From Combretum micranthum (taxonomy: Eukaryota > Streptophyta > Magnoliopsida > Myrtales > Combretaceae): DNA of 64,000 nucleotides. Numbering within the stretch: the stretch's first letter is position 1; each line of letters begins with the position of its first letter. The stretch lies in assembly GCA_024138025.1 (NCBI GenBank), contig JAMXBD010001246.1, positions 1-64,000 of the forward strand, written 5' to 3'. Below, piece by piece: positions 11,879-24,170 of this stretch. The translations under genes were made by a program, and so were the position numbers. A model generated the notes under the pieces. The model worked only from the letters and a program-made list of their open reading frames with translations. It ran no database searches and had not been told where the DNA came from.

Positions 11879-12377
11879 ATCAATATTTATGGGTGCAAAA
11901 GGAGGGGCTAATTCCTTTTATATCTAATATCTTCCATGCTATCGCCCTCCTGTGCTCCTTAAGCACTGATAAGAGTTTCTCCTTTTGGCATAAATCAAGC
12001 TCCGATGATATAATCACCGGTAGCTTAGAATTTTTTGCCAAAAAGGCATACTCCAAATAAAAGGGTAGCTCTTTTAACTCCAACTCAGGGGGTTCCTCTA
12101 CCGAGGGCTTCAACCCAGCAATGTTGTTTCGGTTGATCTCCTCAACCCCAAAATCCTTTCTTTGCTCAGCACAAACCTCCAACTGAGCATAAATCTCCCT
12201 TTCTTCTTCACTTCTTCCAACTTTGCTCCATTCAACTTCAATCCCCATTTGCAAACACAACTCTAAAGGGTCTTCATTCAAAGAATCTTGCAAACAATCA
12301 GAAAAAGTTAGATTAAAAGTATCAATTGAAAAACAAGTATCATCACCACTTATTGGCTTCCTGAAAACATCTAGCAT
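11879..12377 (-). pseudogene. Athila protease-RT linker segment
   Basis: A 165-codon open stretch on the minus strand ends with PELELKELPFYLEYAFL, LPVIISSELDLCQKEKLL, HRRAIAWKILDIKGISPSF and CTHKY. This is the conserved segment immediately upstream of the RT fingers in Athila-type polyproteins. It is followed, with a frame change, by the RT block. Confidence 0.8.
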
Positions 12378-12393
12378 TCAGATAACCATCTCT

Positions 12394-12792
12394 TCACTTC
12401 CAACCGGAGAAGCAACTTTCCATCTTTGACATCGACAACACACCAGTTGTTGCTAAGAATGGCCACCCCAATATGAGTGGAACTTCTATCTTCATCCATG
12501 TCAATACTACAAAATCTACATGGAAGATAAAGTCGTAGACCTTCACCAAGACATCTTCCATAACTCCCCTTAGGAATCGCTTGGACCTATTAGCCAGTTG
12601 AATACTCATTCTCGTGTTCATTGGTTCCCCTAAATTCAGCGTTTTAAACATGCTATAGGGCATGAGGTTGATGCAAGCACCAAGATTTGCCGATGCCCTT
12701 TCAATCAGCAAATGCCCTATCAAACAAAGAATGGTAAAGCTGCCAAGATCATTGAGTTTCCTAGGCAACTTATTCATAGCACTCTCCACCAA
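12394..12792 (-). pseudogene. Athila aspartic protease with altered active site
   Basis: A 132-codon block resembles the retroviral-type protease of Athila elements: ANLGACINLMPYSMFKTLNL in place of the usual DLGAS-I-NLMP motif, then LVKVYDFIFHVDFVVL and PLILGWPFLATTG. The active-site Asp is Asn: AAT on the minus strand where GAT is expected, consistent with a C-to-T change on the plus strand. The enzyme would normally cut the gag-pol polyprotein; this version should be inactive. Confidence 0.85.
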
Positions 12793-13090
12793 GGGTAACA
12801 GTAGAGAGTTCTTCTAGTTTCCTCTTGTTTGATAAGAGTTATTTGAGGAACTTAGTGTACTTAGGCATCTAGCCTAAAGCTTCCACCAAGGGAAGATTGA
12901 TATGTAGCTACTTAAAAAGTTCCAAGAACTTCTTGTAATGCTCCTCATCTTTTACCTTCCTCAATCTAGAAGGATAAGGCGACTATGACTGATATTCCTT
13001 TAGCTGTTCGGTAGGTAAGCTTTTTTCAACTAATTCTCTATCTTCTCTCACTTTTTCCTCACTTTCTGACCTAACTTTCTCCTTTCTCTC

Positions 13091-14645
13091 TTAATCTTTT
13101 GCTGGGACTTGTAACTCCTTCCCACTTCTAAGCGTCATAGCCTTTACCTGTTCTTTAGGATTTGTTTCTATATATCCAGGTAGAGACCCCAGAATTCTCT
13201 CAGAAAGCATCTTGGAAATCTCTCCAAGTTGGTTTTCCAGGTTACGTATAGATGCACCTTGGCTCCTTAAAGTTGCTTCTGTGGCTTGGTGGTGATTATC
13301 TGAGACCTTGATGTGTTGAGCTAACATGTCTTCTATAGAAGTAGGCTTGTTATGAGGAAATGGGACTTGTCTTTGAAATCCAAGTGGCTGTAAATTTGAC
13401 CTTGACCCGCATTGTTGTTCCATATGAAGTTGGGGTAATTCCTCTAACCAGGATTGTAGGTGTTGCTAAACGGATCATTTCTTGATCTAATTGGGTTTCC
13501 CATGTAATCCTCTTGTTCCATCTGATCTCCCTTTGATGAATTTGCCAACTCTGAATCCAATACTGCCAATGCCTTGTTCTGTCCCTAGTTAAACTATCAA
13601 GCCTCCTTGCTAACAATCCTACCTTATGTGCTAAGGTGGAATTTGCATCCAAATCAAATTTTCTAGCAGTTTTTTTTTTCTCTACCTCTCGCTAATGACC
13701 ACTAATAGTGGTTATTTGCCATGTCCTCAAATAGTTGAATGCACTGCTCATGTGATTTATGGTTTAGACTCCTGCTTGCAGCCGCATCAATCAATTGCTT
13801 AGTGGTGTAGTTCAAACCATTATAAAAGATCTGAACTTGATGCCACTTGGGAGGTCCGTGATGAGGGCACTTCCTCAACAATTCTTTCCATCTCTCCCAG
13901 GCTTCATATTACGTCTCAGAGTCCATTTGTCCAAATGAAGATATGTTTGCCCTCAACTTAGCCGTCCTTGATGGTGGAAAATACTTCCTCATGAATGATT
14001 CCGTCATCTCTTGCTAAGTGTTGATAGAATTTCTCAGCATTGAGTTAAGCCATTGTTAGCATTGGACCTTAATGAGAATGGAAATAATCTGAGGTGGATG
14101 GGATCCTCCGAAACACCACTTATCTTAAACGTGTCACATATCTTAAGAAATTGTTGCAAGTGGGTGTTCGGGTCTTCATCACTGAACCCATCAAATTGAA
14201 TGCATTGTTAGATCATTTGGATAACATTCGGCTTGATCTCAAATGTATTCCCTTAAACTTTAGGCTACGTGATGCTTGTAGTAGCTCCATCTAGATTTGG
14301 TCGGCAATAATCCATCATAGTCCTTTGAGCCACAAGCGGAATAACTCCTTGTTCATTCACATGGGGTATCTCATGCTCATTTCCCCTATGTGGTGGTGGT
14401 GGATTCATGTTCAAGGGTGGAACTTCTTCTGCCCTAACATCCGGATTTAACACACAAACAGGAGGTGGTGGGTCTCTAATGAGTTTTTCCATAATTGAAA
14501 TTTCAGGTCTTTCTCTTCTAGTGAAAAAAGGAGATGACCTTTCAATAATATTCCTTATCTTCCTCAAATTTCTTCTAATTGTCCTCTTGGGTTCTGGATC
14601 AAAGTCAGCAAGTGCAGAGTTGCAACTTCGGATCATAAACTGCAA
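13091..14645 (-). pseudogene. Athila gag (decayed)
   Basis: Gag starts near 14645, soon after the primer-binding site. It includes a Pro-rich segment (about 14480-14400), QRTMMDYCRPNLDGA (about 14330-14285), the conserved gag core EAWERWKELLRKCPHHG and KWHQVQIFYNGLNYTTKQLI (about 13905-13790), then LENQLGEISKMLSERI and NPKEQVKAMTLRSGKEL near the C-terminus (about 13240-13110). Several frame changes and stops split it. Gag would form the virus-like particle around the RNA. Confidence 0.85.
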
Positions 14646-14738
14646 AACAAAATTAATTCAATATCAGCACAATTTGTCACAATAGTAAAACAACACTAGA
14701 TGCACATGAGTCTTAGTCTTCCTAATGATGAGGCCGTA

Positions 14739-14754
14739 CCCCAACAACGACGCC
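14739..14754 (-). promoter_or_regulatory. Primer-binding site of the Athila element (Asp-tRNA type)
   Basis: The minus strand reads TGGCGTCGTTGTTGGGG, a slightly decayed form of the TGGCGCCGTTGCCGGGG site used by Athila and related plant Ty3 elements and complementary to the 3' end of tRNA-Asp. It sits about seven bases inside the 5' LTR end. Two CG-to-TG/CA type changes fit methylation decay. Confidence 0.85.
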
Positions 14755-14761
14755 AAAAACT

Positions 14762-16299
14762 TGTTTGTGTCAAGTTTTATAATTAATTTGTAAACCTATT
14801 ATTCCACTCCTAAACTCAATTTCTAATAGGCAAGTGTACCTATCGTTAAGTAATATAGAGTAGAGTATAGGCTCGTTTCCTCAGAGAACGTGTCAAGCAT
14901 TAGTACTAAATTAACCTTCCTATTATCTAGCAATTGAACGGTTGAATTATGTAGATTGAATCCTAAATTTACAACTAAACTACACTAATTTAAGGATTAC
15001 ACCAAGATAACACAGTTAACAAAGTTGTAACACAAATGAACTCACATCAAACAACTGGTTACTTCATCAAATTAACATGATTTAATAACAATTCATCCTA
15101 TTAATTACTTATATGCTGGAATTCTTAACTCTCGTCACTACTCTCATAATAAACCAATTCTAATTCCAATTTACACCCACTAGAATCTCTCATAAATGAA
15201 TGGATAAATTATAATTGCATTAAAGTACTCTTTTAATCCTTAAATCCCTTAAAACATATAGCAAACTTTCTAATAATATCTCTATTAACAGGAGTAGTTT
15301 GTTCTAATGACATAGATCTACCCGATGGAACTGTTTCTCAATATTTTCCATCGAGATCTGGCATAGGATTATGTCGTGCACTACAATCTCCTAACTTATA
15401 TTAAGTCCCATCACTGGGAAATTGTAACTAATTGGATTACTAACAATTAAACGCACACTTCATGTTAAGATGACTTCGTAAACCTAAATTCACTACTCAT
15501 ACATGATAGAATATGAACACAAACTCAATAACAACATGATGGGAACATAAATATGAGATGAAATAGAGAAAAGAAGAAATCCTCTTGAATTACAACTAGA
15601 TAGATGTTACTGCATAGTACAAACACTCGATTCCAGATGTCTCTCTGGAGTTCTTTGGATTCAAAACAGATTACAACACTTCCTCTGGATTTTTCACACT
15701 TGCAATCTTCAACAAATTCTAATGAGTACAATAAATGAACAGGCGTAATGATGTAAAGCGAACAAACTTCATGATCCCCTCTCCAATGGGTATCTTCTCT
15801 ATTTATTTTAGAGACTATTTGATGAAACAGTGAAACATTACAAGGAATATTCATGTCTCCTCTCTGAACCAATGTCTCAATTAAAAAAAAGGAAAATGAA
15901 AACGTCGTGTTGTAGACCATCCATCATGGGTGACTAAGGAGGTGTGATATGCATTTTCTTTAACAATTCCATCAATTATGAGCGACCAAGGGCATGGGAT
16001 AGCTTCTATTGAAATTTTTCTCCCTCCTCTTTCAAATCAAGGGCAACTAAAGGCAGGGGATTCGTGTCTTTGCTTAATTTCTTCTCATTTTCCCCGTGAT
16101 TTGTCTTGAAACCTTGTTTCTTTAGGAAATAATTAAATTCTCTTTGCTTTATATTGCTTCAAATTGCGTTGCTATGGTCTAAAGTCACTTGAATTGAAAA
16201 TATTGTTGATTTAAAAATTAATTCATAAATAAAAACATAACTCAAGGCCTAAATCATACTTAATCAACCATTGATATCATAGATAATTCATGCTTATTA
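14762..16299 (-). repeat. Athila 5' LTR (complete copy)
   Basis: This 1.54-kb LTR ends next to the primer-binding site on its left. On the right it ends where similarity to the 3' LTR stops (TTATTA here against CTATCA at 4761-4766; the expected TG start on the minus strand has become TA). It aligns with 3842-4766 from 15383 onward. The next bases to the right are GCCAG, but the other element edge is lost, so no target duplication can be confirmed. Its minus-strand ORF at 15525-15920 is a counterpart of the one in the other LTR and is not a gene. Confidence 0.85.
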
Positions 16300-18039
16300 G
16301 CCAGCTTTGGGCATATACATCGCTGGCGTAGGGCCAGTATAGGCACTATTGATCTTCTTCCTCGTTTGTCTTCAATTCTTATCTTATTTTTCTTACTCCA
16401 TACATGTATTATACTAGTGCTTAAGCTACTTCTAAGTATTTTCCATGATTATCAATTGCTATTTGTGATATATCTAAACCTATAACATCTAAGAATCATT
16501 CCACACATGTTTTTTCATAGTTTCTATACGCATAATAACTATAGTTAGGGTTTGAAGTGAATATCACCTTGTTTGAACTGTTGTGATGATATTATGCCCT
16601 TTCCCTTGGTCTGACACGAACTTATGTTGATAGGAACATAGTTTAAACTAATGTTTAACATGTAATCTTACTTAAAACGAATTTGTTTTTCTTACCTTTA
16701 CTTGCTCCTTTCCCAAGCTTGTGTTGTGTTTGCCTTTTGTTGCTTAAATGAGGTTGAGTTTGTGGGTTTATGTTGTTGTTCTTAGGCTATTTTGGCTGTT
16801 GTTTGGTGTGGTTTTGTTTGCTGCCAAAGTGTAGGTTTAATTGTTTTGTTCATTAATTCGGTGTTTTTATAAGCATATGGCGACAACATTTTTGGTTAAA
16901 TATGGGAAGAATACTCCACTAAATTCCAATTTGCAAGCATGAGTTTGGCTACATTTAATAAGGTATCTCATTTGGAGTAATTTGATTGGATAAGCTTAGT
17001 CACTTTGACTCCTTTGGTGCAAATTTGGGCAAGTTGTTCATAAGTTTCGGCTGTACAAATTTTGAGGAAATCTCAGCTGTGTATCCTTTACAATTTGCAC
17101 CGAATTTGTTTGTTAATTAATATAATATTATTCAATTAATTAATTATCTTAGTTTTAAGGTAATTTATTAAGCTAAAAGGAATATTTATATTAGTTATTT
17201 TGGAGTTTGGTCTCCAAAATTTATTTAAAGATTCTATAAATTTTCTAGTTTATCTTTGAGTTCAACTATAAGTTTTAGGTTTATGCGATTAGTTATTTTT
17301 AGGGTTTTATCTCACGCGATTAGGGTTTTCTAAGCTTAATAAGCCAATTTTGGTTTTAGTCTTTAAGAGTTTTAGAATTCTCTAACTAAAATAATAGTGT
17401 GATCCGAATATTTATTTGAAGTCTAGTTTGTTAGTTATGGATATATTTTTATTCTTATTATGTATTTATAACCCTAACGGTTTTTTTAAATTATCATTTT
17501 CTAATTATAAGCTTTATTGTTTATTTACTCTCTAATGTTCTTGAAATCATATTTTAATTATTTCTTTATTTTGAGTTTTTGATACCAACTACGAAATCTT
17601 GTCTTTTGTATTTGTTATTATCTAGGGAACTTCATTTTAGGGTTTGGAGTTATATATATATAGATTCATTACTACTCGTAGTTCTATTTTAGAGCCTTTG
17701 TTAAGCCTTACATTGATCTTCTATTTTCTATATTTTTGTTTCTATTTATTTTTGTTAATATGAAAATTCTCGAGGTTTACAATAATATGGCCTTGATGCT
17801 AATTTAATTTCAAATCTTGTCCAATTTGATCAAATTGTTGATGTTTCTCCTTTTGATACCTTAAATGAATATATTTATGAATAAGTATCAATTCCCTTAG
17901 TTTAATCATAAATGAAAGCACAATCAACCATAATTTGACCTTAATTAGTAGAGTGATTAGCCCCAATTAGGCCTTGGCATGAGTTTGAAACTGGTTAAGG
18001 AGACCAGAGTTAACAGGTTAAAAGTAAAATCTAACTCTT
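16300..18039. other. AT-rich sequence without a supportable gene
   Basis: The sequence is T-rich on the plus strand, with stops in all frames and no intact domain. It lies just upstream of the Tat-type pol remnant on the same strand, so it may be the eroded 5' part of that element, but I see no recognisable gag, RT or primer site. Confidence 0.5.
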
Positions 18040-19330
18040 AACTTATGGTATAGCAGGTTAGAATACAACTTGTGACCAATGGGGATGCTATGATAAAATA
18101 TTTGACTATTGTCAAGGAGTTAGCTTCTAAATTCTCCTTTTGGAGCATTGCAAAAATCTTAAGGGTCGAGAATTCATTGGCCATAAGCTCTATAAATTCT
18201 AATAAGCTAAAATCCCTAACCTTGACGAGTCGAATGAGAAGGTTTTCATTGAATTCCTCCTACAAAGAAACATTGATAAACATATGATAGAAATTTTGGA
18301 GATCTAGCATATTGCTCGAGACTTAGTTAGATGGATCCCATTATTAATTACCTCAGATATGGTACCTTTGCTGTTGACCAGGCCGAAGTTAAAAAAATTG
18401 ATGTGTTACTAACTATACTATGGTCAGAGATATGCAATAAAAACACAGCCACACATCCCTTTACTTCAATTCTTACATCATGCGACAATCACATCAAAGG
18501 TGTAACACTACACATTTGAACTCTTCATTTTGGGTTTTTTTTGGCCGACCATCAAAAAGGATGCTACTGACATAGTACGAAAGTGCCCTTAATGTTAGGG
18601 GCTTGCTCACTCACTCACATTCTAAGCGTCAGCTATACTTCCTTACCAATCCATGGTAGTTTGTCTAGTGGGGACTTGGTATATACTCGGGCCATTCCCT
18701 AAGGCCACTGATAAAATAAAATATGTTATAGTGGGGGTTAATTATTTCACAAGTGGGTGGAAGCCAAAGTTGTTGCCATGATAACTAAAAGAAACATCGA
18801 GTCCTCTGTGCTGAACCATATTATCACCATATTTGGTTTTTCATGTATCCTAATCATAGATAAAAGATTCCGGTTTGATAGCTGAAGGTTTATGGACTTT
18901 GCTTTGATTACCATATTGACTTAACATACAAGTTGAAGCCATTAATAAGATAATATTGAATGGCTCGAAGAAGAAGGTTGAAGTAGAACTCTCTCACTTG
19001 TGCACACATGATTTTAACATAACGGCCAATCAAATTGGGTTAGAAGTGAAAGTAGATATCATTGAATAAAATTGCGACTTGGCTAGATTGAGACTAGTCG
19101 TATACTAGCTTTTAGTGACAAGATATTACGACAGGAAGGTCTTGCATAAAGTATTATAGCTAGGTAAGCTGATATATGGTAGGCTTAAAGCTACCTGGTC
19201 TTGTGAAGTTGAAGGATAGTTAGCATTAAACCCGATCAAGGTAATTGATAATTCGGGAAATGAAGCATATCGACATGAGATGTTAAATGGTTAGCTTTCC
19301 TATACACTTGGAACATGAACAACCTTATAA
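18040..19330 (+). pseudogene. Tat-type Ty3 RNase H and integrase remnant
   Basis: Broken plus-strand frames match the order RNase H then integrase. MIKYLTIVKELASKFSFWSI (about 18090-18150) and ILRVENSLA correspond to the end of RNase H. WMDPIINYLRYGTFAVDQAE (about 18329-18390) is the Tat-family linker. Near 18670-18770 a stretch reads like the G-P-F-PKA start of the integrase core with VIVGVNYFTS. Then come a decayed I-x-D segment (about 18850), QVEAINKIILNGSKKK (about 18929-18976) and a VTRYYDRKV-like C-terminal stretch (about 19118-19145). Stops and frame changes occur throughout. This is an old fragment. Confidence 0.7.
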
Positions 19331-20825
19331 ATATTTTATGTTATTCCATGGTAATTTGAGTTTTAGTAGTTTCATGTAATAATGCTCCATTCAATCAAGT
19401 ATGTAATACATTTTGTGATTTTGTTAAGTAGTACATATTATTTATAATAGTACTTTTGTTTAGGCAATTCAATTACCTTGTATAGTCACACTGCTAAAGT
19501 AGTCGATCTTCCCAAGCAAGCATGCTCAACATAGATAAACTATACTGAATGAACCAATTGAATTAGTTCCTCTAAGTGATCACGAAGTCTCGAGATGTTC
19601 ATGTAGAATCGAGCAGTTATACTGACATTGCATGACTAAACAACACTTGTTAAAACCTCACAACCTAAGCTATTCAACTTAGATAGGGTATGCTTGCTAA
19701 TAAAAACTAAATGACATTCGAACGACTCTCTTATAATCTAAGCTATTCAACAAATGAGAAAATAACACATGCCAAGTAGCTAATGAAAAACTTGTAAATT
19801 AAATAATTAAGCAGGTGGATTAACATATATCTAATTAGCCAATCAAGTATTTATTTTAATGTCTAATGATTGACTAGATGAAACAGTAAAAGTTTCTAAA
19901 CTTTCCTCAACTTTATAATAAACAACCTAAACTTTAAAGTGGTTATTTAATAATTAATCAATGATTTCCTATTCATTGATACTACATCAACTAATCAAGT
20001 TTACTTCATTTATTAACACTTCCATCAAAGTGATACTTGTTCAAATTCAGTAGAGGTTATACTTTTGGAATTTAGGCTTGGATCAACTTTGGGTATCAAG
20101 CTTACAAAATAGAAAATCAAATAGTGCTGATGTGGCCAGTGCGATGCTTAAGTTAGAAATTACCATAACAAGCAATAAAAGAAAATGATTGAGTGCAACA
20201 TTACCTATCTTAAAGCGATAGATGAGTATTTATAAGTGACCGACTTGGCGGTTATGGTTGTAGTGGGGGAGTGGACGGCTGGAGGCAATAGTGGAGATTG
20301 TAGGAAGAAGCCACGTCTCTATTATGTGTAGGTTAAGGCTAATCGAGTTATTTGTGCTGTGCAATTAGTACAGCGGAGGTAACTGAGTAATTCACGAAGG
20401 CTAGTTATGGGGTTAGGTTGCCTTTTAGTAGGATGCCAATGGAGTTTGGGCTTGTTAGGTTAGTCCAGCCCGTTCGTGTACTGGGATCGACTCAAGTGGA
20501 ACCATAACCTAGAATGGACCATCAATAGATGTGAATTTGAGCAATTAAATAATCAACATGATTGCTCTTATTGAAAAACATAGAATTTTTCTGATTGCTC
20601 AAGTTCCAAAAGCGACATCAACCCATTTATTTATTTATTTATTTCGTTTGGTCAAATAAAATTTTTTTTAGATAAATCTTTTATCATGAATAGGATGTTG
20701 TAATTGAGAAGTAAACTTTACTATTTTGCATAAATATACAATACATGTATAAAATAACATGAAATGCAACCACTAAATTATTCATCGTCATTTAATGTTG
20801 CAATTACTCTATGACATTATATTAT
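19331..20825. other. Intergenic sequence, possibly with an LTR-like fragment
   Basis: There is no ORF of interest. At about 20090-20530 the base composition becomes less AT-rich and the minus strand carries a TATAAATA box (about 20230) with a following leader, which could be an LTR fragment related to the neighbouring Tat remnant. I cannot define its ends. Confidence 0.35.
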
Positions 20826-21015
20826 GGTGTAAATGACACATTTGGTGCCTAAATTTTACCAATTTTGCAATTAACCACTTTCAATTTTTACCTATGAATT
20901 TTTTGAGTTCATTTATAGGACTTAGATGAGCTAGTTAATTGGAAAAATAAGTAAAATTCAAGTATTAATTGCAAAAATAGGTGAATTTTTTGTAGTGAAT
21001 GACATTTTTAAACTT
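20826..21015. mobile_element. Possible short MITE-like inverted-repeat element
   Basis: About 190 bp of AT-rich sequence has partly inverted ends. CCAATTTTGCAATTAACCAC near the left resembles the complement of GTATTAATTGCAAAAATAGG near the right. The style (TTTGGTGCCTAAATTT) resembles small Mutator-type MITEs common in plants. No target duplication was confirmed. Confidence 0.3.
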
Positions 21016-21331
21016 TAGATTCATATACCAAATGCAACATTCAACTTCATTATTACATGTGTATTAAGTTTTTTTTCCAATAAACTTATAGGAAATATGG
21101 ATAATATTAGGGATACAAATGGGTTGGGTTTCGATCGAATCACATGAACCAGAAATTGACTTGTTACCCTATAGGGTATACCATACTTGACTTTATAATT
21201 CTATAAGGTTTTTATACTATATCTAAACCCCCCCAATAATGTTAACTCAATAACTCAAACCTGCCCTTTTTTTTTTTTTTTAATTCTCCCTTTTTCTTTC
21301 CTAACTTGTTTTTCAAAATGTAATAATATTT

Positions 21332-21346
21332 AATAAATTTAAGAGG
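21332..21346. repeat. LINE target-site duplication, left copy
   Basis: AATAAATTTAAGAGG here is repeated exactly at 27173-27187, the other side of the LINE. A 15-bp variable-length duplication fits target-primed reverse transcription. Confidence 0.9.
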
Positions 21347-22001
21347 TAGTGAGAGAAAACCCTCTCCCTTCACTCTACCCCTTCTCTTTTTCTTCCTCTT
21401 TCCCATTATCCCATCTCCCACTATCGCACCTCTCTCTCGAACCCCTTCCTGTCCCTTCTCCACTAACACATCACCCACCTCCACCTATCCTGTTACAGCC
21501 CTCAAATCTTAGCTTGTTCGTCCCCTAAACACAAAACCCGTGTCTTTTCTCTTTTTTCTAGCTCTCTTTGTCCTTAAACAAGTAACCTTAGACCATTTTG
21601 ACCGTAAAACATGTAACCTTAGGCTGATGTAACCCTAAAGCTTGAACTATAGGCAATCTAACCCTATAACACGTAACCCTACCCCGACCAGCCCTATATC
21701 TTAAAACCCTAGTTGATCCAACCTTGTGGCTTTCTAACCTTTGGCCGTTCCAGCCTTAAATGTTTCTTTCTCGTGACCCTTGGTTTGTTTTTAGTCACGA
21801 AGACCCTTTTTTGCAGAAAAAAGAAGGGTGTTCTTCCATGACGTTACTTCTTGGGCTTTATCGGGTAGGGTGTTGGATGGTTCTCGCCGAAGTTTCAAGA
21901 CGTCTTAACCATAATCTAGCATTTCTAGTTCTGCTGGAGGTATTCCGAAAAGTGTCTTTGTTAGTGTTTACCTCTAATGAGACTATCAATGACAAAGCGA
22001 A

Positions 22002-23420
22002 TATGGGTAAGTCAGTTGAGTCTGTTCTGACTTCACTCAAAAAGAAAATGCAAACAAAACTATGGAAGTTGATAGTTGGTTTGGGGTTGACTCTAAAGAA
22101 GTCTCACAGGTTCAACCTTGTTCTAAACCTTCTGCTTCGTTTGTAGAGGTGGTTTTAGGTCAGAAAAATCTGACTCTTGTGAATAGGGAAGTTTCTATAG
22201 TAAAGGAGGACCACTTGGAGATTAATGTGGCTTTAAATATTTTCCTCCTTTCTTGTAATGGGAGGATCCGGCTCAAACGACCTAAATCGATTTTGGAGAT
22301 AAGGGGAACTATTATGGAAGAATACTTTGGTTGGTTATTTTTTGGAAAAAGCCTCCTTTCCCTTTAGTACAATGCATAGCAAAGGCTGTACGGGGGGGAA
22401 GGTCTTCTTGATGTTCTATCGAATGGCTATGGTTGCTTTCTGTTTAAATTCAATGATGAATTTTTCTTACTCAAGATTTTGAGGCAACCATGGTTTTTTA
22501 CCAACCGTCTTTTGGTGCTTGAAAGATGGCGGGTGGGTATAGCTTTAAACAGAGTATACCGAAGGAAAATGCTAGTGTAGTTGAAGCTTTGGGGAATGCC
22601 TACTGAGTTCCTTCATGATGAAGGTGTTAGTTATGTGGTGAGTGCTATTGGGAAACCGCTTCAAGTAGATATTGTCACTACGACTAACTCTTGTATTCGG
22701 TTTGCAAGAGCCTCAATGGAATTGGAGGTAGATGGAAAGTTTATAAAAGACTTTGATATAGAATGTGCATATGGATCAATCCATATAGTGGATGTTGAGT
22801 ATCACATACTCCCCCCGAGATGTTTGAAATGCAATGTCTTTGGATATAGCGATGCTAAGTGTTCTGATGCTATTGCTGTTGAAATGCCTTTAAGAGAACT
22901 TTCCAATATTCAGCGGGAAGCACCTATTGAGACACCTCATTTTTCTCAGCCTACCCCCTACTGTGATGTTGGAAATAGTCCTATACAAGTAGTAGAAGTT
23001 ATAGATGGAGGAAGGGACTTTGTTGCTGCTCATACGCCAATTCATATTGGAAAAGTTAAATCAACAATGGCTTCTAAGCTTTCTACCTACCCTTCTGAAG
23101 AGAGTAGTTCATCTATTAGTAGGTTGGGTAAACCTGCTATAGATACTTCCAATGGTCAGGTCCCAGGTGAGGATTCTCATAGAGTTGAGGAATTAAGTTT
23201 GTTTGGTGATGATTCTAGAATTGGAGTAGAAGGTTCATCTTCATCCTTTGTACCTCCTTCAAGGATTAGTAAGACAATTGTGGGCTCTAATCAAGAGATA
23301 TTACATCGGGATGTGGAATCTCTTGATCCTGCTCAAATGGGCTTAGATAGTCTTGAAGTTAAAAAGAAGAACAAAGAAAAAGAGGGCCTGAGCAAAGAAG
23401 CAAAGAGAGGTGGAGGTTAG
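22002..23420 (+). pseudogene. LINE ORF1: DUF4283-like RNA-binding protein with CCHC-type knuckle
   Basis: The upstream part (22062-22367) contains ASFVEVVLGQKNLTLVNREV. A frame change near 22350 leads into the DUF4283-like core (about 22380-22540) with FKFNDEFFLLKILRQPWFFT and LVLERWRVGIALN. A further stop at about 22578 precedes the long block 22581-23420: LKLWGMPTEFLHDEGV, ASMELEVDG, then PPRCLKCNVFGYSDAKC. The knuckle is CX2C...C but the usual His of the G-H-S segment is Tyr. The tail is Ser-rich and ends with a Lys-rich patch. In active L1 elements ORF1 binds the element RNA. Confidence 0.75.
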
Positions 23421-23477
23421 GGGCATGTCCTCATCATCCCCTTCTTGTTAACATACTTTCTTTTTCTTTTTTTAAAT

Positions 23478-24170
23478 ATATGACGATTGGTTCTTGGAAC
23501 ATTAGAGGTCTAATGACCTAGACAAATGTCAAAGAAATTGTGAACTTCTGTAAGGAGAATAGTTTATCTCTTATGTGTTTATTGGAAACAAAAGTCAAGT
23601 CTCATAGTACCCAAAAGATTTGGAACTGTATTATACCAAATTGGCGCCTTCTACCTAATAAGAATGGAAGAATTTAGGTAAGGTAGAAACCTTTAATTTG
23701 GGATGTGGAGGCCATATTGGTTTCCAACTAGCTGATCCAAGTTCATTGCATGATGCTTAGTAAAGATTTTTTTTGTGTTATCTCTTCGGTTTATGGAGCA
23801 AATTCAGTTGAACAAAGAAGAAGTCTATGGAAGGACTTGTTAAGTTTGAAGAACATCATAAATGATCCTTGGTTAATCATGGAGGGCTTCAATGAATGCA
23901 GAAGCTTAGAGGATAAAGTTGGGGGTGAGCATTGTTTTTTCCTAAAGGAATGGAGGATTTCAATGATTTTTGTTACCAAGCTAACTTGGGAGAGATTTGT
24001 ATAGCTAGAAATCATTTGACATGGTCCAATCATTGCTCTTCCAATCCTATTCTTAGGCGAATAGACCATGCTTTTATTAATCCTTGTTAGGTCCAGCAAG
24101 TTCCTTCTTCGAAAGCTCAAATTCTTAGCCCAGGTTTGTCGAATCATTGCCATTATCATTCATTTGAATC
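23478..24170 (+). pseudogene. LINE ORF2 endonuclease domain (decayed)
   Basis: The domain opens with MTIGSWNIRGLMT (about 23480-23520), followed by LMCLLETKVKS, the Asn and Glu motifs of APE-type LINE endonucleases. Later, LIMEGFNECRS stands where GDFN is expected (about 23876-23905), and GLSNHCHYHSF where S-D-H is expected (about 24133-24165). Two key acidic residues are therefore lost even apart from the frame breaks at about 23680, 23980 and 24090. The enzyme would nick the target DNA; here it should be dead. Confidence 0.75.

Larger units (their letters stand above)
355..16299 (-). mobile_element. Athila-type Ty3 LTR retrotransposon (decayed, with nested solo LTR)
   Basis: On the minus strand the order is 5' LTR (14762-16299), Asp-tRNA-type primer-binding site, gag, protease, RT, RNase H, integrase, a long 3' region with env-like ORF remnants, polypurine tract, and 3' LTR (355-373 plus 3842-4766). 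The pol order (PR-RT-RH-INT) is Ty3-type. The plant-specific ORF after integrase and the primer site resembling TGGCGCCGTTGCCGGGG point to the Athila lineage. Every coding block has frameshifts or stops, and the protease active-site Asp is Asn. The left LTR lacks about 600 bp relative to the right one, so the left edge is truncated and no target duplication can be scored. The element cannot be autonomous as read here. Confidence 0.9.
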
